A DNA stretch of 64,000 nucleotides from Bretschneidera sinensis (taxonomy: Eukaryota > Streptophyta > Magnoliopsida > Brassicales > Akaniaceae): assembly GCA_023935145.1 (NCBI GenBank), contig CM043698.1, positions 33,637,001-33,701,000 on the forward strand, in the 5' to 3' direction. A program made the translations under genes and the position numbers. This document shows positions 1 to 12,291 of this stretch, piece by piece; position 1 is the first letter of the stretch, and every line of letters begins with the position of its first letter. The notes beneath the pieces are model-generated. The model was not told where the DNA came from and did not search any database. It was given only the letters and a program-made list of their open reading frames with translations.

Positions 1-2732
1 CAACATGTGGGCTGACCATGAGAAGTTTGCTGACACTGTCAAGGAAAACTGGAACAGGAATCTGATGGGTACCAAAATATATAAGGTTTACAGAAAGATG
101 AAGCTACTAAAATGCCATCTCAAGTTGTTAAATGAGAAGCATTTTAGTCATATTTCTGCTACGGCTTTAGAGGCTTTTAAAGCGCTGTGCAGACTTCAGG
201 AGGAATTGCATGACAACTCTTCCAATAGTGATCTTCAAGTGGAGGTTGCTGCTATGAAACTTAAATCCTTCCAGCTTGCTGAAGCTGAAATAAGTTTTTT
301 TCCATCAGTAGGCTAAATGCAGATATCATATGAACAGTGATAAAGGAACCAAGTTTTTTAATGCATTGGTGAAAAAGAAAACATCCATAAATCATATAGC
401 TGCTATAGAAGCTGCTGATGGTCTCCAGACATCTTCTGAGACTGAGGTTGTCAAAGAATTCTCTAATTTCTACCTTGAGCTGCTGGGCTCTTCATCCCCA
501 TGTAATTCCATTGATCCTAATGTTATCAGTGAAGGTCCTAGAGTGTCTGAGTCTCAAGCCTACAGTTTAGTGAAAGAGGTTATAGAGGAGGAGATTAAGG
601 CTGCCCTTTTCAGCATTGGGGATGATAAGTCCCCAGGTCCAGATGGCTTTTCCGCTTATCTTTTTAAGAAGGCTTGGGATTGCATTAGTCTAGACTTGGT
701 GGGTGCTGTGAAGGAATTTTTCAGAAATGGAAAGCTCCTTAAGCAAATTAATCACACTGCTTTAGCTTTGATTCCCAAGAAAAAGAATGCCTCCAAAGTG
801 GATGACTTCAGACCGATAGCTTGCTGTAATGTGGTGTATAAGATAATCTCTAAGATCATGGCTTCTAGGCTCTCTCCTATTCTGGGTAGCATTGTGAACC
901 CTGCCCAGACTGCTTTCATTAAGTCTAGAAGCATGACAGAAAATATTTACCTAGTTCAAGAGCTGCTCAGAAAGTACAGCAGGAAGATGATCTCTCCTAG
1001 ATGTATGTTAAAAATTGATCTCAGAAAAGCCTATGATACTGTTAACTGGGGATTTTTGGACAATATACTTTTATATCTTGGCTTTCCTGATAAATACAGA
1101 TGTTGGGTGATGGAATGTGTTTCCACTGCTTCCTTTTCCTTGAACATCAATGGCAGTCTACATGGTTTTTTCCCTGGTAAAAGAGAGCTTAGACAATGAG
1201 ACCCCATTTTCCCCCTTTCTGTTTGTGTTAATTCTGGAGTACTTGTCCAGATTGCTTGGTAGCCTGAAAGAGGTGGATGGCTTTAAATACCACCCTAAAT
1301 GTGATAAGTTTAAAACCACTCATTTGGCTTTTGCAGATGATTTAATTCTGCTTGCCAGGGGAGATGCCTGGTCTATTGAACAGCTCATACAGTGTCTTAA
1401 GCATTTCAGTGAGTGCTCTGATCTGGAAGCTAGCCTACTAAAGTCAAACATCTTTCATGCTGGGATTCCTTGGTCTGAGCTAATTGATATCAGAAGAATT
1501 ACAGGTATGGCTGAAGGCAGTATGCCCTTTAAGTATTTGGGGGTCCCCCTAGCTTCTTCCAGATTGAATGCTAGCCATTTCTCCCCTCTTATTGACAAAA
1601 TATCATCATATATTAATGCTTGGGTTGGCTGTACTCTTTCTTATGCGGGCAGAGTGGAGTTGATTAAGTCAGTCCTTCAAGAGGTGGAGTGCTTTTGGCT
1701 TGCTATCTTTCCTATTCCTGCTAATATTGTTGAAAAAATCATCAGGCTGTGCAGAGTGTTCTTATGGGGTGGCAGGAGTCCTAGAACTAGGAAACCTCTG
1801 GTTGGTTGGAAGGAAGTTTGTAAGCCTAAATCTGAAGGGGGCCTTGGCCTCATTGACCTCAAGAGTTGGAACAAAGCCCTGTTGTCTAGAGCCTTATGGA
1901 ACATCCACAATAAGAAGGACTCTTTGTGGGTTAAATAGGTAAATCATTACTACCTTCAGGGGAACTTTATTTGGACTGCAAGTCCCAAACATGAAGACTC
2001 CCCTATGTGGAAGAAAATCCTAGAAATAAAAAATGACCTAGTCTCATCTGAAGATTCTATTCAGAAAGCTCAATCCAAGCTGCTTGAATGGGAAGTCCAT
2101 AACCAGATTAGCATTAAAAAGGCTTATAACAGTGCTAGGCCTAAAGGTTCCAGAGTTCATTGGGCTCCTCTTGTCTGGAACAGCAGTTGCACTCCCAAAA
2201 ACTCTTTTATTCTATAGCTAGCCATCAAGGGCAAACTGCTAACCAAAGATAAGTTGCTTCTATCAGAAGAGGAGAAGCTCTGCCCATTGTGTAAAGATTT
2301 TGAAGAAACTAGTGATCACCTATTTTTCTCCTGTCGGATCAGTAAAGCAACTTGGGCAATCATTAAAGCCTGGCTTGGATGCAGAAGAGAGATGAACACC
2401 ATTAGAAGTGCTATCAAATGGATCCACAAAGAAGTTAAAGGTAAAAAACCTTCTGCCTCAGCAATTAGAGCTGCTCTAGCCTGCACAGTGCACCAAATCT
2501 GGTTGGCTAGGAATGCTAAGATTTTTTATGGAACCTCAGTTCACCCTAACAGCTTAGCCAGGAAAATTAAACTTCATGTGTATAGACTAGTATATTCTAG
2601 CTTTCTTGGGCTTAGGCCGTTTTTGTACTTATCTCACTAGGTTGGGGTTTTGTGCCTCTTGTATATCTCATGGGTATGCCAAATTTTTGTACATTGCCTT
2701 TAATATAACTCATTTACAGATATAAAAAAAAA
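1..2732 (+). mobile_element. L1-type LINE, 3' part, cut by the window edge
   Basis: This is a non-LTR retrotransposon of the plant L1 clade running off the left edge. In order it shows the linker between endonuclease and reverse transcriptase (5-316), the reverse transcriptase (about 330-1940), and a zinc-finger region of the zf-RVT type (about 2150-2640). The 3' tail is a non-coding stretch ending in a short A-run at 2724-2732, as L1 elements end. The endonuclease and any ORF1 lie outside the window. No target-site duplication can be checked because the left end is missing. The identification rests on the order of conserved motifs and is firm. Confidence 0.93.
5..2640 (+). pseudogene. LINE ORF2 (reverse transcriptase plus zf-RVT), broken
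   Basis: The reverse transcriptase reads through SPGPDGF (near 630), LALIPKK (near 765), DFRPIACCNVVYKIISK (near 805), LKIDLRKAYDTVNW (near 1015) and the catalytic FADD box at about 1332-1343. It is interrupted by a frameshift near 300, a stop at 1197-1199 in the RQGDP block followed by a frame change near 1210, a stop at 1936-1938, and a stop at 2215-2217. The zf-RVT part carries LCPLCKD and a DHLFFSC motif (2275-2335), the usual C-C-H-C pattern, followed by an IWLARNAKIF block. The fragment therefore cannot make an active enzyme. Reverse transcriptase at the nick is the family role; here it is a relic. Confidence 0.92.
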
Positions 2733-4139
2733 GATTTCGCTAGCAAAAACCAGCCAAAGTTAAGGACCACTTGATAGAAAAACCCAATAGAGTATTTTAC
2801 TGTCACATTTATTAATCTCACATGCAAAATTAACCACTGATCTTCTTCTTTTGTCTCTCTCTCTCTCTCTCTGGAAGTCTGTGCAGACTTGGTTAGTTGG
2901 CTCCTGGGTCAAGATCCACCGCAATAACATTTATCAATAGAATAAATACGGCTGTTGGTCACTTGGTACAAGATTGGTGGAGTTAAAGATGTGTCATAAA
3001 TGTGATGGCTTCTACATACAAACTTAGTCATAAATATATGGGCGTGACTGGGTGAGTCTAGCTTTTTCCAATACTTTCGGTGGTTTCACATTCCTTATCA
3101 TTTCTAATGCTAACTTACTAATAAATTTACAATGTGAAAGAGAATGGCTGTGTAATGGAGAATTGATAAATTTAATCGCTGAGCCAGGTCTGCAGACCAG
3201 ACAGAGAAGACCCATGCGCCATTACCGTCCAAGAGAACCCTTAACTATGGAAAAATTATGTCCACGGTTTTATTAATGATGATCATATCATGGACCAGCA
3301 TGGGCCCGCTAACACTGCGACTCTCTGAAGTCTTACCTGTTTCCATAGTTTTTTCTTAATTATTTCATGAAGAAAAAACTAAAACTGTATTCTCTTGTTT
3401 TTTTTTATCTTCCTCTTAATCCATATATAGTCAAATTAAAATCACTGGATTAAAGTTCAAACTTTAATCACCATAAATCAAGATAATTATATATCTGTTC
3501 AACCAATGAATTGGAGAAAAAAATTATCAATTTGCAGTTTTGCACACCGATTTCTTTTGAATCATTATTCCACTCAAGATGATTCAGATGTATATACTCT
3601 CAAGTTTTGCTTAACATTCTCACTAAAGTTTTCTATTTTTGCTCTGTTGCAGTAGTTGGACACCTTTTTGAGCGTAAAGGCTTAATCCTTCCACCGTTTG
3701 TAATGTAAGGGCTTACAAATTAATGGTTATGTCATGTGTTCAAGATTAGAAAGACTTTGAAAAATAATTAATTTAAAATTTTGCTACGCATTTATAACTC
3801 TTTTGAAGCATATATTTTCGATGTAAGTTGAGATTAAATTTGAAAAATAAATAATCTAAAATTTTGTTATTTCTTTATAAATTCTCCTAAGGCATATCCA
3901 TTCCCAATCATTGCTCCATTTATAGGCTATGTGGTTGAATCTATAACTCTATCGAGTAAATTTAAACCTTATTCTGGGATGTGAAGCCTATAAATGTGGC
4001 TGTCCGTTAGCTCATTCGGTTTCACGTACCTCACTTCAAATTAATGCCGCAGCCACCATAAAAAGGTATCGTATCATCTTAATTTCATACTAATTGAATT
4101 GTCTTTCTACATTACATCAAGAAAAATGCATGTAACCAT

Positions 4140-4345
4140 TTAATAATTCAAAGTCACCATCCTTTTTATTTAAGAATTAAACTAAAAGTTAAGTTGATGG
4201 TAGGATTGGATGTTACATTGACAAATTTGAATTTAAATTTGAATATTTTACATTTAATGATGTAGCATTCAATTTTACTGTAAACTTAACTTCATTTCGA
4301 TTTTCAAAAGGAGAGGATCGTGATCCTTCAATCCATGATTTATCA
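4140..4345. repeat. MITE-like inverted-repeat element, copy 1
   Basis: The segment has imperfect arms: the left arm near 4190-4225 (AGTTAAGTTGATGG, then ATGTTACATTGACAAATTTG) mirrors the right arm near 4255-4345 (ATGATGTAGCATTCAATT, then AACTTAACTT and GAGAGGATCGTGATCCTTC). A diverged copy with the same order of blocks is at 26920-27105. No transposase is encoded. The exact ends are uncertain because no clear target duplication was found. Confidence 0.55.
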
Positions 4346-4796
4346 TCTAGTATCGTCTATCTAAAATAATAGTACTAATTACATTACTAATTTATTCAAA
4401 GAGGTTTGCTAATTTATTCTTACAATAGGCCTCAATCTTTGTAAACTACAATACCTTGATTATATATTAAAACAAGATTAAAATAAGTTTTTTTCTTTTT
4501 TTGTAATTTTACAAAAAAATATATATATAAGAAGTGTAAAAAATTCAAATGCAGGGACGAAACCTACTCGTCGGTGTCGAAATTCGTCAGAGAGTGTGAT
4601 CCACTTCAGCTATTTCCGATGGCATTTCGTTGTCAGATTTTACAGGTAGATCGGAAATTAAATTTCCGACTCAGTGGTGGCATTACTTTATAGTAAAAAT
4701 TGTCAAAAAGTGTTAGAACTAAAAAATGCCCTCTCATTACAATCTGGAGCGCGAGTGAGGACGGCCAACTGATAAGTAGTCAATACTTCCAAATTT

Positions 4797-5330
4797 CATT
4801 TTGTAGATCTCGACGAGAGCTTTCTAACAGTACTGAACCATCAGGGGTGCGTTTTTTCGACCATTGGTTAATCTGATATCGCCAATAAACTCCAAAAATA
4901 AAAAGAAATAAATAAATGTATTTATTGTATTACCCAATTGTCTTTGTGTTTATGTTAAAAAAAATTAAATTATTGAATGTATTTTTATCCACAAATCTCA
5001 TTTTATAGATCTATCAGGAGTGCGCTTTTTCGATCATTAATTGATATCGCCAAGAAACCTAAAAATAAAATAAAATTAAATAGATATATTTATTGTATTA
5101 CCCAATTATCTTTTGTGTTTATGTTAAAAAATTTAAATTATTGAATGTATTTTTATCCACAAATCTCATTTTGTAGATCTATCATGAATGCACTTTTTCA
5201 ATCATTGATTGATATTGTCAAGAAACTTAAAAATAAAATAAATTTATTTATTGAATTACCCAATTGTTTTTGTGTTTATATTATATAAAAAATTAAATTA
5301 TTAAATGCATCTTTATCCACAAAATTAGGG
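4797..5330. repeat. Degenerate tandem repeat, three units of about 170-200 bp
   Basis: The block CATTTT(G/A)TAGATCT recurs at 4797, 4999 and 5167. Each copy is followed by a TTTTTC(G/A)A(C/T)CATT block, GATAT(C/T)G(C/T)CAA, a run of AAATAAA, TTATTG(T/A)ATTACCCAATT, GTGTTTAT and TTTATCCACAAA. Unit spacing is about 202 and 168 bp, with divergence between units, so this is an old local duplication and not a young satellite. No coding capacity. Confidence 0.75.
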
Positions 5331-5743
5331 TAGAATACAAACTTACTCTGACAACAGGTAAATTACAAACCCTCATAAAAAATTCTTCATAAATCCATGA
5401 TTTATTTTGTATAATTAAAACAAAAACACTGTTGACGTGGCTAATGTTGTGCCAATAGATTACATGCACAAAACTCTATCGGCACAATCCACTTTATATT
5501 ATTTTCACAGCGCGTGTAAGCACTAAACAGTACTTTACCTCAACAACCTCAGCGTCACTTCACAGCAGCCATAATTACAAGACGACGAAAAACCAACTTA
5601 AGAAAATGAAAGAAAACGAAAAGAGATCGAAACAGAACGTACAACAATTTCAGAGGATAATAAAACCCACATATTTAGATAGTGTAAAAAAGCTAGAAAG
5701 GACACACAAAAAAGAAAATGAAATAGTAGTAACAGAAACAAAC

Positions 5744-7350
5744 ATGGTTCCTTCGTCTTCACCGTCTCCTTCCTCCTCCAAATCACCCCCAGCTCCTCAG
5801 CCTCCTCACCAATCCCCTCATTTCACCCCTGTAAGTCTCCCAACACCTTTGTTTGTTTCTCCAAAAATGAAGAAAAGACAAAGAAAATTCATATAGTCTT
5901 CTTAATTCGTACTCCTATGTTACTAACCTTTTCGTTTCATTGATTTTCTTTTTTTATTTTTCTTTTGAATATCTAGATTCAAGAATGTGAAAGTGAAGAG
6001 CAAGAAGACGAGTACAGTGAACAGAGGACCAAAAACAGAGAAGTGACACCAAAGCATCACCCAACACCTCTCCATGACAAAAACGGCAAGCCCAACAACA
6101 GGAAACGACATGAATCCTGTGAAAATAATGTGGGAGGTCAAGAAGATGGTTCGGTCTCTTGCAACAAGTGCAGGCCAAACACTCATCGCGAGAAGATCTC
6201 TGTGGTTCCTCTTGACAACAATGGTGTCAAGAACTCATCATCATCCTTTGCTAGCCCCAACCGTATTTTCAAGTCCATATTCCACTCTTTAACTAGAAAG
6301 AGCCCAAAATCGATGGGTATATCGACAGCGAGAGAAGAGCAGTGGAAGATTGCAGTTGCTGAGCTCTCACACAAGCTTATTCAAGCAACAAGAAAGAGAG
6401 ATGAAGCCTTGCTAGAAGCTTCAAGGCTAAAGTACTCCATGGCTGAGCTAGAGAAGAAGCTCAACAAGCTGGAAATTTATTGTCACGGTCTAAAATCTGG
6501 GCTTGATGAGTGTAGCAACAAATCTCCTTATCGAATTGGGAAAAATTGCAGTACCCATCAGAAGAAAGGTCCAGATCATGTGGTTGCAATTGGTAATTTT
6601 AATGAAAAAGTGATTGAGCAATTATTGGTTTCTATATCAGAAGCTAGATCTTCAATAAGGGTCTTAAGCAGGTCGCTTACTATGCAATTAAGGCACATGG
6701 GAGCCAAAGTTTATGAGAGATTATCTGTGCTCCTTCAACCTTATGATGTGAAGATTCCTTTCACCAAGAACCCAAAAAGCTTTCTTTTTTACCTTGAGGC
6801 TCTGTTGAATAAGGCCTTCTTTGAAGATTTCGAATCAGTTGGGTTTCAAAAGAACGCGACAAATCAAATCTTGAACCCCATATATCGATGTGAAACAAAT
6901 TACGCATCGTTTAATAATTTACAAGGGCTAACATGGGAGGAGGTTTTGAATAAAGGGACAAGGCATTTCAGTGAGGAGTTTAGTGGGTTTTGTGATAGGA
7001 AAATGAGTGAGATTGTGGCAATGTTGGGCTGGAACAGAGCTTGGCCTGAGCCATTATTGCAAGCCTTCTTTGGTGCGTCAAAAACTGTGTGGTTGGTGCA
7101 CCTTTTGGCTAACTCGGTTCATCCTGGGTTGCCAATCTTCAGGGTGGATAAAGGGGTGAAGTTTGATTCGATTTACATGGAGGATTTGGGTGGAGACATG
7201 GCTCGGAAGCTGGTCCCAACCATGGTTCGGATCATGGTCGCACCTGGGTTCTATGTCTATGGCAACGTGGTCAAGTGCAAGGTCCTTTGCAGGTACTACA
7301 ACAACAATATGGAAAATGATAATACTGATGATAAGGGTTTAATAGCATAA
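5744..7350 (+). CDS. IRKI: IRK-interacting protein-like (GIL1/DUF641 family)
   Basis: Two exons, 5744-5830 and 5977-7350, with a phase-0 intron (GTAAGT...ATCTAG), give about 486 residues. A Ser/Pro-rich N-terminus is followed by an acidic stretch beginning IQECESEE, the PKHHPTPLH and SCNKCRP blocks, and then a coiled coil at about residues 148-205 (WKIAVAELSHKLIQ, AELEKKLNKLE). The long DUF641/GIL1-type C-terminal region includes VLSRSLTMQLRHMG, WNRAWPEPLLQAFFGAS and VAPGFYVYGNVVKCKVLC. These match the plant IRK-interacting protein, known to bind the receptor kinase IRK and related to GRAVITROPIC IN THE LIGHT 1. Start: the ATG at 5744 opens the Ser/Pro segment usual for the family; the frame is open back to an ATG at 5606, which would add 46 Lys/Glu-rich residues. 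Role in receptor signalling is by family only. Confidence 0.85.
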
Positions 7351-8087
7351 TCTTAGCTGCTTAAGGCTTATTTTGTCTTCATTTAGTTTTGCAGTAATAT
7401 CTTTTGATGCAATTGTTATGTGATGGTGTATGTGTATGTCTTGGTTTTTGGTTGGGGATTTTTGGATCAAAGTAAAAGTTTGGCATTTTCTTGTTCTCTT
7501 TTGTTCTATTGTTTGTTTGGTCTATTTTGATCAAAGTATTGTCGATAGAATTGTCAGAATAAAAAATAAATGAAGAAGAAGAAAATAATCCATACGGATG
7601 GGATGGTTCTCTTGTGATTGATTCCCTAAGAAGTATTCTATGAGAAATATTTTTGTGATAGAAATCGATTCTACGTATGGGATAGGCCACTGCCAGCGCA
7701 CAATTCTAAGGTCAACTGGTTTTTTTGTCCTGCTTTCCTTTTTGTTGGTACTCTTATAAATTTTTTTTTTAATTTTAATCTATTTTTTATTTGCATAGAG
7801 TTTAATTTAAATATAAAATAGAAAATATTATTTTGTCTCTAACAACCTTTCAAAGTTGTAGTTAATCAGGTACATGTGAATCAAATTATGTTTTTGACTT
7901 ACAAAAATTAAAATATACTTGTAAAATCAATATATTGTATTTCATCACTCAGTGATTCTAATTTTATTAGGTGTCGTTATCACTTTATCCAGTAAAGGAT
8001 ATTTTTCTGCTTGAATTTTTTTTTTCTTGGGTTTATAGGAGGTTTATTGGTCTTATGGCTTATGGGAGGTTTTTCTCTCTTTCGGAA

Positions 8088-8446
8088 AAAATAAATTTAC
8101 TCTCAAAGTTTTACGATCGGATTAATTTCACTTTAAGTTTTAAAATAGTGTTAATTTATCTCTGAATTTTAATTTTTAGGTCAATTGAGTTTTTTATTCA
8201 ATTTGACTGTTAAAATGTACATGAAAAATATGTCAGTGCTTCCAAACAAAAACAAATTGAATAAAACTATTGAGTAAATTGACATGAAAAATAAGAGATT
8301 GACATGTATTTTATGTGCTTTTTGACGGTCTAATTAGACGAAAGGTTTAATTGACCTGAAAAATAAAACTCATGAGTAAATTTACACCCTCAAAACTTAA
8401 AAGTCAAATTAACTCAATAGTAAAATCTCAAAAATAAATTTATTTA
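8088..8446. repeat. Long inverted-repeat (foldback) element
   Basis: The left arm (about 8088-8205) contains AATAAATTTACTCTCAAAG, then GTTAATTTATCTCTGAATTT and TTTTAGGTCAATTGAG. The right arm (about 8340-8446) is its imperfect inverted copy: TTAATTGACCTGAAAAATAAA, then TAAATTTACACCCTCAAAAC and ATCTCAAAAATAAATTTATT. The arms are about 110 bp around a centre of about 135 bp. It encodes nothing, so it is best seen as a non-autonomous foldback or MITE-type transposon. No clean target duplication was identified. Confidence 0.7.
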
Positions 8447-10366
8447 TTTTTAATATTTTTATGTTGAGTGATTCGATCACAATTCTCCAGTGCCAAATTA
8501 TCATAATATATAATTTTATCAATTAAATTAATTGTGCAGATATTTGGTTAAACTTATGGTTTAACACTTAACGAATGTGATTATATGTAGGTATTTGGTT
8601 ACTTGTCTATGCTAATTTAGCTTAGATGCTAAAAGATTTTGATTACAGCTTTTACCTCCAGCTCTGACTTTCATTCTTAAGTGATTACCAAAACGACAGC
8701 CAAGCGCATTAGCAACAGTCTCAACACATTTAATCGATGTGAGGCGGTAGGACTCAGAAGGACATATTACTTGCAGATTTGGTATATATAAATGGGTATT
8801 AGTTTAATTTAAAATATTAAGATAATAAATTTTGAGATCAAATTAAATGTATAAATTTTTATTTTTTTATTATTTTCGGATGTGAAATTATTTTTTCATA
8901 TTTTTTATTCGTATATAAATATTTTCAACAATTTATCGTTTATATGTGAGTTCAAAGCAATGACTTTTAAACATAATTCATTTGTGTTTTTGTCAAGTGT
9001 CACATGAATTGAAAGAGTCCATATTTGACCATGAGCTTACATGCATTCATCTATATGATCAATAACCCTTTTTTCCATGAGAAATTGTTGTTCGAATTCG
9101 GTTTAGGATTGATTTTTTGGATCAAGCTACACACAAAATGAATATGTCATGAAAATTATAAACAGAGTTTTTTCTTGTCCAAAAAGTCAATTCTAGACTG
9201 CTCTGACCAATAATCTCCTATTTTTATAAGGTTAGCACATGTTGGATTCACTGGCTCCATCACAAGTTAGCATTGTCGAATATATGTGCACAACCACTTT
9301 GCTCACTCAAAATATCGAATTATCGATTTTTGATATCAATTGGTATGACAAAAAAAAAATCTTACATATGGATTTGGTATACATGGGTGAAGATCAACTT
9401 GACCCAAAAACTTAAGCTTCCAAACAAAATATATAAATCATTTTTTTTATGTGTTATTATTTTTTCACGAATTTAAATTTTATCCATCTAAAAATCAAAA
9501 TGAATATTAAATTTATAATAAAATTAAATATTAATATAATAAATTTAAATCTTTTTCATTTAATTTCTTTATAGTTTTATGTTTCGGGCTTGCATATATC
9601 CTTTTTGGTCAAGGACAGCTTGCACGGACTTTAAAGTCATAATACATGAATTTTTTCATTGGGGCACTAATCAGATACTTGTGGTGTTAACTTTAGAAAA
9701 GCCTGGTTAGTTTGTATGAGCCGGTAAATAATACAAAATTTGTTCATCTATTCTCCAACATAGGCCACATTTTGGTAAACTAAGCCACCCCTTATCTCTT
9801 ATTTAGAAAAAAAAAAAAGAACAAGCCACAAGGAAATCTTATATTTGTCTCTTATTTACATTTGGAAAAGCCATAAGGAAATGGAGTATGATATTCAGGC
9901 ACCCGAGCGCGATACATTTTTCATGTACTTTGAAAATTTTAATTGTAATTATTATTATATTTTTTATTATATTAATAAAAGAGATCAATCTTAATCTTTT
10001 ATATAAAATATTTAAAAATAATCCGTAAATCAAAAACCGGATTAGTTATCAATGTTGTTTCCATACACTTCACCAATGATAAGCTGTGGACTTAACTAAA
10101 ACATTACCAACTTTATTATTAATAATTATAGAATTCATTCACGATGGTCCGGTTAAAATGATAGATCACTACCATAGCATAAACGAAATCAAGATCCATT
10201 TCAAGTGTTTTAAATATAATATAAACCGGAAATAAGAAATTACATGCGTATACTGGCTTGCATTGTAAAATTCAATGTAATCATGGGTTTAATTCAACGA
10301 CCACATTTTTTTGATGCATGTCCTACGTTCAATTGTAGCCCTTATCATGTGAATAAATGATTCACA

Positions 10367-10368
<2 letters not shown>

Positions 10369-10426
<58 letters not shown>
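10369..10426. repeat. (AT)n microsatellite
   Basis: A pure alternating AT tract of about 58 bases. Confidence 0.95.
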
Positions 10427-10428
<2 letters not shown>

Positions 10429-12291
10429 TTAATTTTTGCAACTTAGATATTTTTTAATTTAACATTCCTATTTTGTAACTCATATATTATTTTTCGTAAT
10501 AAAAAATATTACTATGTTTCAAATTTCGTAATTCATATTTTGTAACTCGCCTCAATTTTCATAACTTTAATATTTTACTTAACTTAATATTTATATTTCG
10601 TAACTTATATATCATTTTTCATAACCTAAAAGATATTATCAAATTTTGTAAGTTATTAAAAAAATTAATTCAAATTGATTTCTTTTTAGTTTAAATCATT
10701 TGAGCACCAATCGGCAAACATTGAATGTTTTCAGTTCGATTGGCAAATGAACATATAATAAATTGTGAATTTCATTGTATAGATTTCGGTTTAGAGAGAT
10801 ACATGTAAGCTAAATAAACATAAATAATAATATCATACATGAAACCTATAACACAAATAATTATATAAGTAAATCACATATCTGGTTGAGTCATCATCAC
10901 AGCGGAAACCTAAATTCGTAACGGAATCTTGATCAGAGTTAGGTCTTCTTCTTTGTATTCTCATCACAATAGCTTTCTCATATAGATATAAAACTTAATA
11001 CTAAGATGTAATGGGAACCAAATAGGGGACCTAACATGTTTATATACACAATAACCTTAGTTACTGAGAGTTCAAATTGGCACTTCCATCTACGGGCCAA
11101 TATTGGACTAAAGCTTACACTAGGTATTGATCCATATTTAATAATATTAAGATATGTACAAGTCCAAACCACATGATCACCGATTAATAATATATAAGCT
11201 CTCATATTTTTCTCATTGGACCAAATCCGTTGACTCAGTTTTATGAAACTAAAACCACTATAATTAGTGGTAGCCCACATAGAAACCTACTTGGACAATA
11301 CTAATTATAACTTTCAAATCTTTTAAAACATTTTACTTTATTTAAAACGACTCTCGGACGATTTGATTTTATTGTTGTCACATTTGAAAAATAATTTGAT
11401 CATTTGAGACAACATCTTAAACGATCCGGTTCCATAAAAACACCAAACATGGAATCATGACAGCCATTGTACTTTATCATTCACACAATACCAATTCATG
11501 GTTACACATGCAGATGGTTCCACTGACATGGATCCAATGTGGTAGTGTAGCAAGAAAATAACATATCACATGTGATAAAAAAATATGTTATTTCTATTAT
11601 CAATTCTCAACATGTCTATTAACTTACCAGAAAAATCATCAACAATATAATATGTTTCCAATCAAAATACTTTGAGATCTCAACATGATGTCAATCAAGA
11701 GACATACTTAACCAAACTTAGAATTAACACAAAATTTTATGTTTCCACGACATGACACAAAATAAAAGTTCAGTTATGAAATTTGATATATAAATCACAA
11801 AATTTAATTATTTAGTTATAAAATTTTATATTATGAAGAAAAATAGTGTAAACCATATATATACTCTTGCTAATTCTATAAATATTCTTGCTCCTCTGCC
11901 AATGATAGAGCAGAAAAGTAAGCCGACGGAGGGCAAAACAGTAATTGAACTATCACGTGTAATCATCGCCGTCAAAGATTAGCGTCCATGTCATTTGCCC
12001 AAGTCTAAGACGAAACGAGATTTACCGTTTCAACATTGGGCGTTGGTCAACACGTCACCCCCCTCCCGTCTCACACAACCCTCCCTCCCACAATTTCATA
12101 ATCAGAAGTTCAGAACTTCTAATTAAGGAAATTAAGAAAGGAAATACCATTTCCTTCCTCTCTATCTCTTCCTCTCTAACCCTTCTTTGTACTTTCATTA
12201 GTATACGATCTGCTCCTCTCCAAAATCCTCGTTTTTGGATCCATCGATCGAAGGCAGAGAGAAAAAGAGAAAGTAAGCCTGAAATTGAAAG

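Larger units (their letters stand above)
2733..5743. other. Intergenic spacer, AT-rich
   Basis: No gene is supported here. It holds a short CT run (2857-2872), a palindromic MITE-like repeat (about 4140-4345) whose relative lies at 26920-27105, a stretch of short inverted CGTCGG/TTTCCGA-like motifs at 4560-4680, and a degenerate three-unit tandem repeat (4797-5330). The last 200 bases must hold the promoter and 5' leader of the IRKI-like gene. Confidence 0.6.
7351..12291. other. Intergenic spacer between IRKI-like gene and KEULE
   Basis: AT-rich DNA with no supported gene. It holds an inverted-repeat element (8088-8446), a long (AT)n run (10369-10426), and at 10700-11850 a more complex stretch resembling dispersed plant repeats that I cannot classify. 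The last 150 bases before 12292 are a CT-rich leader (TTCCTTCCTCTCTATCTCTT near 12149), likely the KEULE 5' UTR. Confidence 0.55.

Noticed and set aside
3955..4080. tRNA- or SINE-like box (GTTAGCTCATTCGGTTTC)
   Set aside because: No cloverleaf or convincing B box could be built; treated as chance.
10978..11280. Minus-strand 100-codon open frame
   Set aside because: No recognisable domain, low-complexity hydrophobic composition, no splice or promoter context.
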